Virus record (IMG/VR): IMGVR_UViG_3300042895_002727
Span: 1 to 51,529 of that record
Strand: one strand, 5' to 3'
Length of the DNA stretch: 51,529 nt
Source of the DNA: a virus
This document shows, piece after piece, positions 1 to 8,358 of this stretch (positions within the stretch are counted from its first letter, which is position 1; each line of letters opens with the position of its first letter). The position numbers were made by a program, and so were the translations under genes. The notes beneath the pieces were generated by a model that saw only the letters and a program-made list of their open reading frames with translations, had not been told where the DNA came from and searched no databases.

Positions 1-1025
1 GTAGTCGTAGTACTTGTGGTAGTTGTGCTACTGGTAGTAGTAGTTTGGGCAACAGTAGTTGTAGTTGTAGTTGTAGGGGGAACCGTTGGTGCGGTTTCGC
101 TATTAGAAGCAACTCCACCGAATGTAGTGCAAGTTCCAGAGACGCAACGCTCTGTTGAGCCAGCCTCGCTGTCAATCATCAGCACTGGAGAGAGGGAGGT
201 GTCCCCAAGGTTAAAGACAGCAAAACCAAGTTTGTATGTTCCGGTTATATCGACTTTGTATGTAGATGTTTGCCAACCAGTAGCACCATAGGAATTCGTT
301 GAATAGTCGCCAGTTCCTGGGTTGGTGAATCCAAGAAGGGCATACGACTGTACGTAATTGTTCACTCTTATAACTGGAGTTCCAGTTACAGTTACTGGCA
401 CAAGGCCGGTCACAGAACCATCGTTATAAGGAACATAGTCCGTTCCTAGGTAGTTCCAAGACATTGTGTAGGTAGTGCCAGCAGTTAGTTGTACTTCTCT
501 AGTAATCCATGCCGCGTTGGTTGGCGTAGGACTCCCAAACCCAGATGCATTTCTATCTGCTGTCAACTGTGCCTGTATTGCTGTTTGCGGAGACCCAGAC
601 AATCCGAGCGCAGTCATTGCGTCAGAGAATGTAATTTGTCCCATCGGTTGCAGGGCGACTGCTTTTGCTGCATTGTTTGGCCCAAATGTCCAACTTCCAG
701 CAGATACCGCTGGAGCGTAATATGGGTTCGCTGACCCATCTTGTTTTGTAGGGCTGCCCATTGCTCCATGTTGACTATGGGTGAATGTCCTAGAACCAGT
801 AAATATAGTTACGCCAGTTCCGTTTCCAGTAATGGTGCTTCCTAGGCTCCCTGACTGGCTTCCCTTTTCCCAGCCCGTAAAGGTTCCATCCTCAAATCCA
901 GCATCAGGGAAAGAATCAGCCTGGACTGGCGCAGAAAAACCGAAAATCGATACCAACAAAAGGAATACCGAAGGAACCGCCATTATCAATGCAGGCTTAT
1001 TAACGCGGCGACGCCGTACGAACAT
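1..1025 (-). CDS. Secreted surface protein with Thr-rich linker (3' end outside window)
   Basis: Reading leftward from an ATG at 1025, the frame stays open to the window edge (341 codons), so the C-terminus is missing. Residues 1-36 form a classical signal peptide: four arginines at 4-7, a hydrophobic core, and a likely cleavage after PVQA at residue 36. A beta-rich, Gly/Thr/Ser-rich domain follows, beginning FPDAGFEDGTFTGW like carbohydrate-binding or 'choice-of-anchor' modules. The last visible ~30 residues are a Thr-rich linker, common in secreted actinobacterial proteins. A strong AAAGGAGG ribosome site sits 5 bases before the start. Export of a phage product is unusual; a host-surface or adhesin-like role is inferred. 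Family not identified. Confidence 0.8.
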   Translation of the reverse strand, partial: MFVRRRRVNKPALIMAVPSVFLLLVSIFGFSAPVQADSFPDAGFEDGTFTGWEKGSQSGSLGSTITGNGTGVTIFTGSRTFTHSQHGAMGSPTKQDGSANPYYAPAVSAGSWTFGPNNAAKAVALQPMGQITFSDAMTALGLSGSPQTAIQAQLTADRNASGFGSPTPTNAAWITREVQLTAGTTYTMSWNYLGTDYVPYNDGSVTGLVPVTVTGTPVIRVNNYVQSYALLGFTNPGTGDYSTNSYGATGWQTSTYKVDITGTYKLGFAVFNLGDTSLSPVLMIDSEAGSTERCVSGTCTTFGGVASNSETAPTVPPTTTTTTTVAQTTTTSSTTTTSTTT

Positions 1026-1050
1026 GGTGCCTCCTTTAAAAGAGCCTCCA

Positions 1051-1056
1051 ATTCTA
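1051..1056 (-). promoter_or_regulatory. Probable -10 element for the secreted protein
   Basis: On the minus strand this reads TAGAAT preceded by TGG, an extended -10 (TGnTAGAAT). It lies 25 bases before the ATG at 1025 with a good Shine-Dalgarno between. No convincing -35 is seen. Confidence 0.4.
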
Positions 1057-1094
1057 CCATTCAGAAATTATTAAACTGATGAATTTTCGTGATG

Positions 1095-1100
1095 TAACAT
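1095..1100 (+). promoter_or_regulatory. Probable leaderless -10 (TAACAT)
   Basis: TAACAT followed by exactly six bases and the ATG at 1107. No Shine-Dalgarno is present, so transcription would begin at or next to the start codon. The same arrangement recurs at several other starts in the window. Confidence 0.45.
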
Positions 1101-1106
1101 GTTCGT

Positions 1107-1994
1107 ATGGCTTACAACAATTTTGAAAAAATTATCCCAATCTCGATATACGACATCGAGCTTCAGTCTGCGGGTGGCAAGAAGAGCGACATCCTGTCAA
1201 GCCAAAAAGGAAAAGTCACATTGATATTCAACGTTGCTGCAGGATGTGGAAATATCCCACAGCACTCGGTTATTGAGGAGTTGAATCAAAAGTACAAAGA
1301 CGAAAAAGACTTCTCAATAATTGCTGTAGTTGTAGACGACTTCACCTGCCACGGATATCCAGAATTTCAAGATGGGATTAAGAAATATATCGAAATTAAC
1401 AATCTTGAATTGACTCCTGGGCAGGTATCTCAAAAATATGCAGTTGACCACTTTGACGTTACTTACGAGTTTTCAGAACTTACTAATGGCAGATATGACA
1501 AGCATCGATATGACTCTGATTTTGTCCCAGGAAAAGTAAAAGAACAAGAGCAACACACACTTTGGCATTATCTCACTGGTGCATATGAGGCTGACAAGGA
1601 TGAAAACGGATTGCCGTTCCACGATGAGGACGTCCCTTGGTCGGACTACAAGCTGCTAAACCCAGAAAACAAAAAATCATTTCCCCCGCTAAGAGGAAAT
1701 TTTGAAAAGTTTTTAGTTGATAGAACTGGAACAAAAGTTAAAAGATACGCAAATGGATTCCTGCTTGGAGAAAGAGATTATATTGGCATAGCTTTCCCAT
1801 GGGTTGAAGAGAGATATCAGGAAAATGGAAAACGTGATTGGAATCCAGTCATGACCCCACAGGAGAACCAGGAGCCAACAAGCCATGAGCAGGAATCAAG
1901 TTGGCCAACAAAAGAACAGAGAAAAGGGATTGAGTTTTCGCTTAAGTCAATTAGCGAAGATATTGATGAGTATCTAAATCAAAAAATCAAATAG
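1107..1994 (+). CDS. Glutathione-peroxidase-like thioredoxin-fold protein
   Basis: 295 aa. The N-terminal half follows the glutathione peroxidase pattern: GKVTLIFNVAAGCGNIPQ places Cys47 at the peroxidatic position, DFSIIAVVVDDFTCHGYPEF corresponds to the usual FPCNQFG strand/loop, VTYEFSELTNG matches the V-x-F-x-x-x-x-VNG element, and FEKFLVDRTGTKVKRY matches the late KFLVDxxGxVVxRY strand. The catalytic Gln of the CNQF loop is not conserved, though a Cys (TCH) is near it. Compared with typical ~160-180 aa GPx, there is an insertion around residues 125-190 and a C-terminal extension after ~245. It probably reduces peroxides or acts as a thiol oxidoreductase in the cytoplasm. It is a lone gene whose 3' end overlaps the convergent gene by 8 bases. 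Confidence 0.7.
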   Translation: MAYNNFEKIIPISIYDIELQSAGGKKSDILSSQKGKVTLIFNVAAGCGNIPQHSVIEELNQKYKDEKDFSIIAVVVDDFTCHGYPEFQDGIKKYIEINNLELTPGQVSQKYAVDHFDVTYEFSELTNGRYDKHRYDSDFVPGKVKEQEQHTLWHYLTGAYEADKDENGLPFHDEDVPWSDYKLLNPENKKSFPPLRGNFEKFLVDRTGTKVKRYANGFLLGERDYIGIAFPWVEERYQENGKRDWNPVMTPQENQEPTSHEQESSWPTKEQRKGIEFSLKSISEDIDEYLNQKIK

Positions 1995-3261
1995 CTCTGT
2001 CCGCTATCTTCCTTTGCTCAACAGCCACTAGCTTGCCTTCGTGCTTTGCCTGCACGTCTTTTCTAACCCAAGTCATTCCGTATGTTGTGTCAAGATTCTC
2101 AGCACCTTCTCTGCGCAACAATCTCTCGGCCATGGACTGGAACGTCGGGTCATCACTCAGGTTTAGATAAGCATTGTGCGACCATGGCAAGTCATAGAAC
2201 GCCGGAGCATTAACAAGAAGCGCTCCTGCGGTATTCCAGTGCTCTTCAATTCTTGGTTCCTGGTTAATGATTGGACCAGACAGGCAGTAGGCAGGAACAT
2301 CCACACCCACTAGAGGCCTGTTGACTTCAAGCATTTTTTCAATAGCGTTGCTATCAAGAGACATGTCAGAATCTATGTAAAGTACTGCAGAGTAATTAAT
2401 TACGCCATAATTCAATTCAGTGCAATCTTCGCCCCAATGATGACCGCTTGTCACTCTGTTTCTTTGAGCAAATTCTCTTATTAGGTTTCTGCCGGTTTCT
2501 ATGCGAATCCATCTGTTTCCGGAATCCACTTTGGCTTGCATGTCGTTTATGGAGTATGTCCAGTAATCCCCATTTACTTCACGAAGAGCTTCAATTACTT
2601 CTGCAAAAGGCTCTATCCCTCTGTTGTCAACCTCGAATGCAGAAAACCATTTCACATTTGGGAACTTTCGACATATCTCAACTCTGTCTGACAGCCAGTT
2701 CAAGTGTTCTTTAGCGTCACATTTCCAGGCAACAAGCGGTGTTCCAATTACGAAATGTTTGTCATAGTCAATTGGCTTGAATACTGGAGCATCAGGTATC
2801 TTGATTTGTGGTTTATTTAACATCCCAACAAAGTCTGAACAAACACCTGAAAAACCTATTTTCCAATTGGAATCAATTTCCCACCATGAACGCTCTGGCA
2901 AAACATTTATACATTTATCTGAAGTTGATTTTTTACCTGGGTATGCCCAAACATAACCCCTGCTTGTAATTGTGTAATCGTCCGTATTGTGGAAAAAACA
3001 ATGCAATTGATAATGCAGTGAAAAGCTAAGAGCCTCTGGATTTTTGCAATGGACCCATAACTGATGCGTCCTATCGATAAGCCATTCTTTAGGCACTGAG
3101 TATTGAGGGCTATCGTGGCCAAGAAATATCCCAGACTCGTTAACCCAAAGGTCTACTTCTACGTCAAAACCATTTGCTATTGCTTCCTCCACATAGTCTG
3201 GATGATTCTCAAATTCTGGTTTTGGACCTGTTGTGTTTCCTCTGTGAGATATGTAAATCAT
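1987..3261 (-). CDS. GDPD-like phosphodiesterase fused to GT-A glycosyltransferase
   Basis: 424 aa. Residues 1 to about 200 carry the glycerophosphodiester phosphodiesterase signature: His6-Arg7 in ISHRG, Glu35-x-Asp37 in FDVEVDLW, and His49 in LGHDSPQY. These are the family's metal-binding and acid/base positions. The C-terminal part has a GT-A-type acidic motif (LYIDSDMS) and glycosyltransferase-like architecture. GDPD enzymes cleave glycerophosphodiesters; a fusion to a glycosyltransferase suggests a role in building or remodelling a phosphate-linked glycan, which is inference. It is the last gene of a five-gene leftward operon; its ATG overlaps the stop of the methyltransferase gene (ATGA). 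Confidence 0.7.
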   Translation of the reverse strand: MIYISHRGNTTGPKPEFENHPDYVEEAIANGFDVEVDLWVNESGIFLGHDSPQYSVPKEWLIDRTHQLWVHCKNPEALSFSLHYQLHCFFHNTDDYTITSRGYVWAYPGKKSTSDKCINVLPERSWWEIDSNWKIGFSGVCSDFVGMLNKPQIKIPDAPVFKPIDYDKHFVIGTPLVAWKCDAKEHLNWLSDRVEICRKFPNVKWFSAFEVDNRGIEPFAEVIEALREVNGDYWTYSINDMQAKVDSGNRWIRIETGRNLIREFAQRNRVTSGHHWGEDCTELNYGVINYSAVLYIDSDMSLDSNAIEKMLEVNRPLVGVDVPAYCLSGPIINQEPRIEEHWNTAGALLVNAPAFYDLPWSHNAYLNLSDDPTFQSMAERLLRREGAENLDTTYGMTWVRKDVQAKHEGKLVAVEQRKIADRAI

Positions 3262-3965
3262 TTTTCAACCTGAACCCATATCCAGTTCTTGTGGTTATCA
3301 CCAGGGCCAGTTGGCCTAATGTCGTATTTAAAGTTCGTGAAACCAATTTTGCCAACCAGGTCATCAAAAAGTGTTTGCTCATCCTGGATGCTTACATCCG
3401 AGTGACCATTAGTGCTTCCAGCATCGTAGTTATTGTCGTAATAGCCAGCAGTCGGTATTTCACCTTTTCCGCCGTACCCCATCTGGAAACACAACTTTCC
3501 ACCTGGCTTCAAGACTCTGAAGATGTCTTTAAGGATGTTAAATCTGATTTCATGCACGCAAATATGCTGAAAACAAATAACTGCAAAAACAACATCGTAA
3601 ATGTCGTCCTCAATTGCTGAAAGATTATCTCCGCTGGTTACATAGAGATTTGGCTCTGAAATATTATTTGCTTTTGTATTGATTCTGGCTTTTTCTATAT
3701 TTACATCAGATATATCAATTCCGTCAACTCGAGCAAATCTGTCTGCAAACTTGACCAAGTTTCTCCCAGGTCCGCATCCATATTCAAGTGCTACAAGACC
3801 ATTTGTATCAAAGTCCTTGAATAAGAAATTGTCATAGTCTGACCAGTTATTGTGTGCGTCGTACGAGCCAACAACTGGGTCTCTGAAGTCAAGCGACCAT
3901 TTTGATGCATATTCGTCATAATACGAATTTTGCATAGCTAGATAATCTTTTTTACTTTTGCTCAT
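3258..3965 (-). CDS. SAM-dependent methyltransferase (class I)
   Basis: 235 aa from the ATG at 3965. That start overlaps the upstream stop as ATGA with a GGAG twelve bases before it, and is preferred over an in-frame start 17 codons earlier. Motif I is LEYGCGPGRNL, the acidic residue after strand 2 is in VDGIDIS, and the motif after strand 5 is FRVLKPGGKLCFQM. This is the Methyltransf_11/25 type fold. Small-molecule or sugar O-methylation is likely, given neighbours that make and transfer sugars. The substrate is not readable from sequence. Confidence 0.85.
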   Translation of the reverse strand: MSKSKKDYLAMQNSYYDEYASKWSLDFRDPVVGSYDAHNNWSDYDNFLFKDFDTNGLVALEYGCGPGRNLVKFADRFARVDGIDISDVNIEKARINTKANNISEPNLYVTSGDNLSAIEDDIYDVVFAVICFQHICVHEIRFNILKDIFRVLKPGGKLCFQMGYGGKGEIPTAGYYDNNYDAGSTNGHSDVSIQDEQTLFDDLVGKIGFTNFKYDIRPTGPGDNHKNWIWVQVEK

Positions 3966-5335
3966 TTGTTGTTCTCCAAGTAGTAATTGAGGTCTTCCGG
4001 TGTTCCAATACCCCACATCTTTGGAACTTCCTTTATCCGAATCTTTTTCCCATCTTGAATTGCTTCATTGAATACTGGGCAAACATAGAACTCATTATTA
4101 GTTCTGATGTCTTTTTCAATCATTTGATTTGCGTATTTCACGTAATCCGAGCCGTGCTTCCAGTAATAAATTCCAACTGTGGCATTATCTGAAATTGGGT
4201 TCTTTTCTGCAACCTCATCGACAAGGCCGTCATCCCCAAGCTTCGCGTATGACCACTTTGGATGAGTTGCCTTAAATGTAAGAATCCCACCATCAACACC
4301 TTCTGCTCCAAATGCGTACAAGCACTCGTTGCTATTCCAGTCCACTATCTGGTCGGAGTTTGCCATCAATAATGGTTCGTCGTTATCTATTAGACCAGAT
4401 GCCAAAAGCGTCGTGCATGCAGCACCTTCGGTCATTCCATCAACTAAAACAATGTCGCAACCTGGCTTGATGAGTCCTAATACTTGTTTTAGGTTGTATT
4501 TCTCGTAATGTTCTTTTTGAACAAGGAATATGAAGTGAGCATCAATATTCAAGTTCTCAACAACAACTTGAATCATTGGCTTCCCGTTAACTTCGATTAG
4601 CGGTTTTGGAAACGTATATCCAGCCTGCGCAAAACGCGAACCAGCTCCAGCCATTGGTATTAAAACATTCATTTTTTCATTCCTCCACGCAACAGGCTTC
4701 TTGCCTCTTGTTTCTATTTCATCAACAAAGCGCATTAAACGTTCTTTGCTTAAGTCGCTGGCGTTCTTTATTGCATGTAGGTTTGCCCCAGAACTAAGCG
4801 CACCTTCCCTGCCGATATGGGAATCCTCAATAATTATAGTATTTGCTGGTGTCGCATCAAGGGAGACCATGCATTGCCAATACATTTCAGGATGAGGTTT
4901 GTGGTTCCTTACATCTTCATTGCTCATTATGTAACTGACATATTTGAGTACGCCAATTGCATCTAGTGCTGTAATTACAGTGTCTCTTATAGCGTTTGAC
5001 GCAACAGCTATTCGCCAACCCTTTTCTTTAAGGGTCTGCATTATGTCAATGGCTATATAGTTTTTGGGAAAACCTGAAAGTATTTGAAGAGTAGCTTTTT
5101 GCTTGTCTTCCCAGACTTGCTGATGCGCTGACTCTGGTAAACCCTTTTCCTCGGTGAGCATCTTTAGTTTTGTTGTTGTTCCAAGGCCGTCATATCTGGA
5201 TAGGTGCTCTTCTTCGGAAATAACATACTCTTGTCCAATTCGACTTAGAGCGATGTTCAGCGAATCGTAGTGGACTTCTCGTGATTCAATCAGAACCCCA
5301 TCGAGGTCGAAGATGACAAGAAAGTTATTTTTCAT
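3962..5335 (-). CDS. Bifunctional HAD phosphatase/mutase - sugar nucleotidyltransferase
   Basis: 457 aa from the ATG at 5335, chosen because the HAD domain starts there; it overlaps the upstream gene by 11 bases. Residues 1-215 are a HAD hydrolase of the beta-phosphoglucomutase type: motif I FDLDGVL (Asp10, Asp12), motif II VASNA, motif III HKPHPEMY and motif IV IIIEDSHIG. Residues ~222-457 are a nucleotidyltransferase with the signature IPMAGAGSRF followed by FPKPLIEV, as in glucose-1-phosphate nucleotidylyltransferases. One chain could convert a sugar 6-phosphate to the 1-phosphate and activate it as an NDP-sugar for the neighbouring glycosyltransferases. The internal Met222 at the junction suggests a fusion of two former genes. 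Confidence 0.85.
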   Translation of the reverse strand: MKNNFLVIFDLDGVLIESREVHYDSLNIALSRIGQEYVISEEEHLSRYDGLGTTTKLKMLTEEKGLPESAHQQVWEDKQKATLQILSGFPKNYIAIDIMQTLKEKGWRIAVASNAIRDTVITALDAIGVLKYVSYIMSNEDVRNHKPHPEMYWQCMVSLDATPANTIIIEDSHIGREGALSSGANLHAIKNASDLSKERLMRFVDEIETRGKKPVAWRNEKMNVLIPMAGAGSRFAQAGYTFPKPLIEVNGKPMIQVVVENLNIDAHFIFLVQKEHYEKYNLKQVLGLIKPGCDIVLVDGMTEGAACTTLLASGLIDNDEPLLMANSDQIVDWNSNECLYAFGAEGVDGGILTFKATHPKWSYAKLGDDGLVDEVAEKNPISDNATVGIYYWKHGSDYVKYANQMIEKDIRTNNEFYVCPVFNEAIQDGKKIRIKEVPKMWGIGTPEDLNYYLENNK

Positions 5336-5981
5336 TTGGATTGGGCCCTGCATGTCTGTGCCACTTGTTGTGACGAACAATACTATTTCCGTTGCACTTC
5401 ATTACGTATTTGTTGCGCACACGCATTGACCACTCAACGTCTTCTTCTTCGTTCCACCCGCGCGATTCATCAAGAGGTTCCTCAATCATGACGTGCTTTT
5501 TAATCATGAAGAATCCACCAGATATGTACATATATTGTGTTTGCGTCCAGTCGTTGTAATCAAGCGACCAGGCGCGCCCATGTCCTGGCTTGTCCCAAAG
5601 TGACCAATCCATTGGATTTCTGTCGCCATTGATTAGGTACTGGGGGCACGAACAGATTTCCCAGTCTGTACCAAACTTCTTGAACTCCTCATACCAGCTC
5701 GCGTCAAATACGTGATAGTCATGCATCAGCACAATATTCTCGTACTTTGCATTCTGAACAAGAATGTTTTTCTTCCTTGTAATCCACTTTGGTTTAACTG
5801 ATTCGTCAAAGTCAATTTTCACAATGTCTGGTCCATCAATACCAGATGAATCACCACCACCAACAATAAGTATTTCAAATCTTGGAATTTTTAAACTTCG
5901 AATATTGTCTATTATTTCGTCAAGTCTTTGCTTGTCCTCGTAGACAGTGATTATGCCAAATGTAAAATCTATATCGCTCAT
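5325..5981 (-). CDS. GT2-like (GT-A) glycosyltransferase
   Basis: 218 aa. The N-terminal strand FGIITVYEDKQRLDEII and the later ILIVGGGDSSG segment are the nucleotide-binding start of a GT-A fold. IVLMHDYHVF occupies the DxD-like metal position, and GWNEEEDVEWSMRVR is the typical late acidic motif with a catalytic-base candidate of family-2 enzymes. SGGFFMIKK precedes it, as in enzymes that refine an acceptor loop. It lies 9 bases downstream of the GT-B gene and overlaps the next gene, so it is co-transcribed. Donor and acceptor are unknown. Confidence 0.75.
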   Translation of the reverse strand: MSDIDFTFGIITVYEDKQRLDEIIDNIRSLKIPRFEILIVGGGDSSGIDGPDIVKIDFDESVKPKWITRKKNILVQNAKYENIVLMHDYHVFDASWYEEFKKFGTDWEICSCPQYLINGDRNPMDWSLWDKPGHGRAWSLDYNDWTQTQYMYISGGFFMIKKHVMIEEPLDESRGWNEEEDVEWSMRVRNKYVMKCNGNSIVRHNKWHRHAGPNPNEK

Positions 5982-5990
5982 TACGGTGGC

Positions 5991-7088
5991 CTATATTTTT
6001 TCCAAAATCACCCTAAAAGTGGCATCCCAATCTTCACCTCTTTTGTCTATCGTAAAATCCTTCAGCATCTCTAAATTGTGCTCTATTTCATCTCTTCTGA
6101 TTTGAGTTATCCTCAATTCATCAAAATGATAAATCCAGTCATCTGCCGTATAGGCAACTCTGCCAATACCCTTATCGGCTAGGTATTTGTACTCAGGAGA
6201 GTAAGAAGATATAAAGGGAACCCCAGCAGCTGCGTACTCAAGACCTTTAATGAACGACTTTGCATGATTAAAAGGGACATTGCTAAGTGGAACCATCCCT
6301 ATGTCGATTGGCTCAAACAGTTTCGGATAAGACATAATCGGAACTAATGGAGAGGTTCTTGTTATGTTGTCTGGTATCCCAAGTTGTTTATTGGCAAATG
6401 GAGCTCCGTTTAATGTGTGTCCAGAGTGATGAAAACCCATCTTTCTGCTCACTAGGTATTTACCTAAAAACGGCGAAAGTGTCTCCAGGTCGTTGGAACG
6501 CCACGGGGTCGCACCAACCCAGCCAAGTTTTAACCGATGGTTCATTCTTGGGGTTCGTGGTCTCCACCTATTAATATCAATCCCATTTCTAACCAGGAAT
6601 ACGTTGTCGCGCTTCTTTGCGTAATAATCAAAAAGAAACGGAGTTGATGTAATTACCGCATCAGCCCGCATGATTATTTCAGCATAAATTTCACGGTTAT
6701 TGTCTGGATTGTTTTTGGGGTCAGTTGCTGCATGTGCGCGATTGGTTACAGCCAAACCATCGAACCAGTCATCTATGTCGACAACTATTTTTTGACCAAG
6801 CTCCTTGGCTCGCGGCATCGCCTCCAAAACCGCACGCTGCATTAAAAGCTTGAAAACAATAATGTCCCAGCCGTGGACAGCCTTGTCTCCAGGTACAACC
6901 ATCCCAAATCCGCGTTGTGGATTGAAACCAGGGAAACCAACGGTAGTGAACCAGCCCCTTTTGTTTAGTTCGTCAGAAGGCAGTTTGCATCTATACCACG
7001 CACAGCCGTTTGGCTGAAGTGGGTCAGTCCCCCATGACCAGTCGCTGGTCAAGAAACCGATTGTTGGTTTTCGTTTTTTTGGAGCCAC
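5991..7088 (-). CDS. GT-B glycosyltransferase (GT4-like)
   Basis: 365 aa from a GTG at 7088. The C-terminal Rossmann domain begins LKLGWVGATPWRSNDL, the second-domain opening of GT-B enzymes. FIKGLEYAAAGVPFISS is the donor-binding helix equivalent to the E-x7-E region. The N-terminal domain contains IVVDIDDWFDGL, seen in phage and bacterial glycosyltransferases that follow a chain of conserved aspartates. First gene of the leftward sugar operon. Its GTG is preceded by TGC-TAAAGT and six bases, so translation is probably leaderless. Likely transfers a sugar to a phage or host surface molecule. Confidence 0.8.
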   Translation of the reverse strand: MAPKKRKPTIGFLTSDWSWGTDPLQPNGCAWYRCKLPSDELNKRGWFTTVGFPGFNPQRGFGMVVPGDKAVHGWDIIVFKLLMQRAVLEAMPRAKELGQKIVVDIDDWFDGLAVTNRAHAATDPKNNPDNNREIYAEIIMRADAVITSTPFLFDYYAKKRDNVFLVRNGIDINRWRPRTPRMNHRLKLGWVGATPWRSNDLETLSPFLGKYLVSRKMGFHHSGHTLNGAPFANKQLGIPDNITRTSPLVPIMSYPKLFEPIDIGMVPLSNVPFNHAKSFIKGLEYAAAGVPFISSYSPEYKYLADKGIGRVAYTADDWIYHFDELRITQIRRDEIEHNLEMLKDFTIDKRGEDWDATFRVILEKI

Positions 7089-7094
7089 GCCGAG

Positions 7095-7100
7095 ACTTTA
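7095..7100 (-). promoter_or_regulatory. Probable leaderless -10 (TAAAGT) of the glycan operon
   Basis: On the minus strand TGC-TAAAGT is an extended -10. It is followed by exactly six bases and the GTG at 7088, leaving no room for a Shine-Dalgarno after the transcription start. Confidence 0.5.
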
Positions 7101-7171
7101 GCAGAATCCAAAAAGTTGCAGAGTAGGCAGGTGTGGTAAATTGGGTATACCGAAAGATTGAGGAGATAGAT

Positions 7172-7387
7172 ATGGAAAGCAAATTTGTTAAAGACACAGT
7201 TGAGCGAGCAGTCAGAACTTTTCTTCAGGCCTACCTTGCCGCATGGGTTGCTACTGGAGCCGACTTTGATGGTTTGGTCAACCAGAGCAATTTGAAAGTT
7301 GGAGTTACAGCCGTTGCTCTCTCAGTGGCAATGTCAATGGGTCTCAAGAAGGTCGGACCAAATAAGGACTCTGCTTCAGCAATTTGA
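7172..7387 (+). CDS. Holin-like membrane protein (r1t type)
   Basis: 71 aa from the ATG at 7172, which has GAGGAG six bases upstream; the longer in-frame start lacks a ribosome site. Residues 3-20 (SKFVKDTVERAVRTFLQA) match the start of the r1t-type holins common in phages of Gram-positive and actinobacterial hosts. Two hydrophobic segments follow (about 10-26 and 40-58), with a short polar SASAI tail. Holins form inner-membrane lesions that release or activate the endolysin. No endolysin gene is present in the window, so the lysis module is incomplete here. Confidence 0.75.
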   Translation: MESKFVKDTVERAVRTFLQAYLAAWVATGADFDGLVNQSNLKVGVTAVALSVAMSMGLKKVGPNKDSASAI

Positions 7388-7421
7388 TGCTAACTACCGA
7401 CCAAGTCGACGTGTTCTAATC

Positions 7422-7427
7422 TACAAT
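7422..7427 (+). promoter_or_regulatory. Possible -10 (TACAAT)
   Basis: TACAAT in the 67-bp gap between the holin and the first virion gene; no clear -35. It would give a leader of about 20 bases before the GTG at 7455. Confidence 0.25.
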
Positions 7428-7454
7428 CTTCTAGGTCAATGATTGGAGAAAACC

Positions 7455-7871
7455 GTGTCAATGGTTGCGGGAAAATACAATATAACTTGTCAGCAAGGGT
7501 CAACTTTTGACCTCCAACTGACCCTGCAGTACACGAACCCGGATTATCCAGGGAATTGCGAAGACCCAGAAGTTTGCCCAGAATTCCTGATTTGGGACTT
7601 AACTGGATACACAGCAAGAATGCAGGTTAGAAAGTACATTGATTCGGCAACACCAATTGCCACCCTGACAACTGAGAACATATCAACATTTAGAATAATT
7701 CTTGGGAATGCAGACCCAGATGACGGAACGATAAATCTTTTTATACGGGCCGAGGACACCAGGGCGATATCAACATCCGGCGTTTATGACATTGAGATAA
7801 TCTCGCCCTCAAATGAAGTAGACAGAATTCTTGAGGGTGACTTTATCCTCTCCAAAGAGGTGACGCGATGA
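7455..7871 (+). CDS. Baseplate/tail structural protein, BppU-N-like
   Basis: About 138 aa. The start is ambiguous: GTG at 7455 has GGAG six bases upstream, while ATG at 7461 has the same GGAG twelve bases away. The middle reads WDLTGYTARMQVRKYIDSATPI, then I-x-LG and a GTINLFIRAEDT strand, and ends GVYDIEII...VDRILEGDFILSKEVTR. This 'DLTGYT-A-x-M-x-V-R' beta-sandwich is recurrent in phage upper-baseplate or neck proteins. A late structural role is inferred. Translationally coupled to the next gene (ATGA). Confidence 0.55.
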   Translation: MSMVAGKYNITCQQGSTFDLQLTLQYTNPDYPGNCEDPEVCPEFLIWDLTGYTARMQVRKYIDSATPIATLTTENISTFRIILGNADPDDGTINLFIRAEDTRAISTSGVYDIEIISPSNEVDRILEGDFILSKEVTR

Positions 7872-8302
7872 CGCAGAATGTTGTCCAAGTAATTACGACA
7901 GAAACCCCTAACAGGGTTCTCGTTACAACTACGCGTGCTCCTGGGGTTCAGCAGTTCACTTACCAGGTGCAGGTTTTTACCGTTCCTGGAACCCTGAGCG
8001 TGGGAACAGGTAGGGCAAAGTTCTATATCCCGGGGCCAATTACTCTCGGAAACGTCAGAGCATCTGTTGGTACAGCGCCAACAGGGGCGGACATAACCAT
8101 AGATGTGAACAAAAATGGGACAACCGTTTTCACCACCCAAGCAAACAGGCCCAAAATTTTTGCTGGTCAAACTCTTGTGTCAACGTCTACACCGAATATC
8201 AAAGAGTTTTCTGCAGGTGACTACATAACTGTTGATATTGACACTGTTGGTTCATTAAATCCAGGAATGGACCTAACTGTTCAAATAGAGTTCACTCCAT
8301 AG
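7868..8302 (+). CDS. Small beta-rich virion protein
   Basis: 144 aa with ATGA overlap to the gene before. An all-beta pattern from about residue 28 (FTYQVQVFTVPGTLSVGTGRA) resembles the jelly-roll modules found in tail and fibre proteins: IPGPITLGNVRASVGTAPTGADITIDVNKNG followed by SAGDYITVDIDTVGS. No catalytic motif. Presumably a fibre-associated or decoration protein. The same layout (I-x-x-V-x-A...GD-x-I-T) is faintly shared with the 103-aa protein at 19533-19844. Confidence 0.5.
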   Translation: MTQNVVQVITTETPNRVLVTTTRAPGVQQFTYQVQVFTVPGTLSVGTGRAKFYIPGPITLGNVRASVGTAPTGADITIDVNKNGTTVFTTQANRPKIFAGQTLVSTSTPNIKEFSAGDYITVDIDTVGSLNPGMDLTVQIEFTP

Positions 8303-8358
8303 GTGTATTCTATTAGCAAGCGGTATTAACCGGCCCCTAGCGAAAAGGTATCATTCAC

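Noticed and set aside
16-291. Val-rich plus-strand open frame
   Set aside because: It is the complement of the Thr-rich linker of the minus-strand secreted protein, which has a signal peptide and ribosome site.
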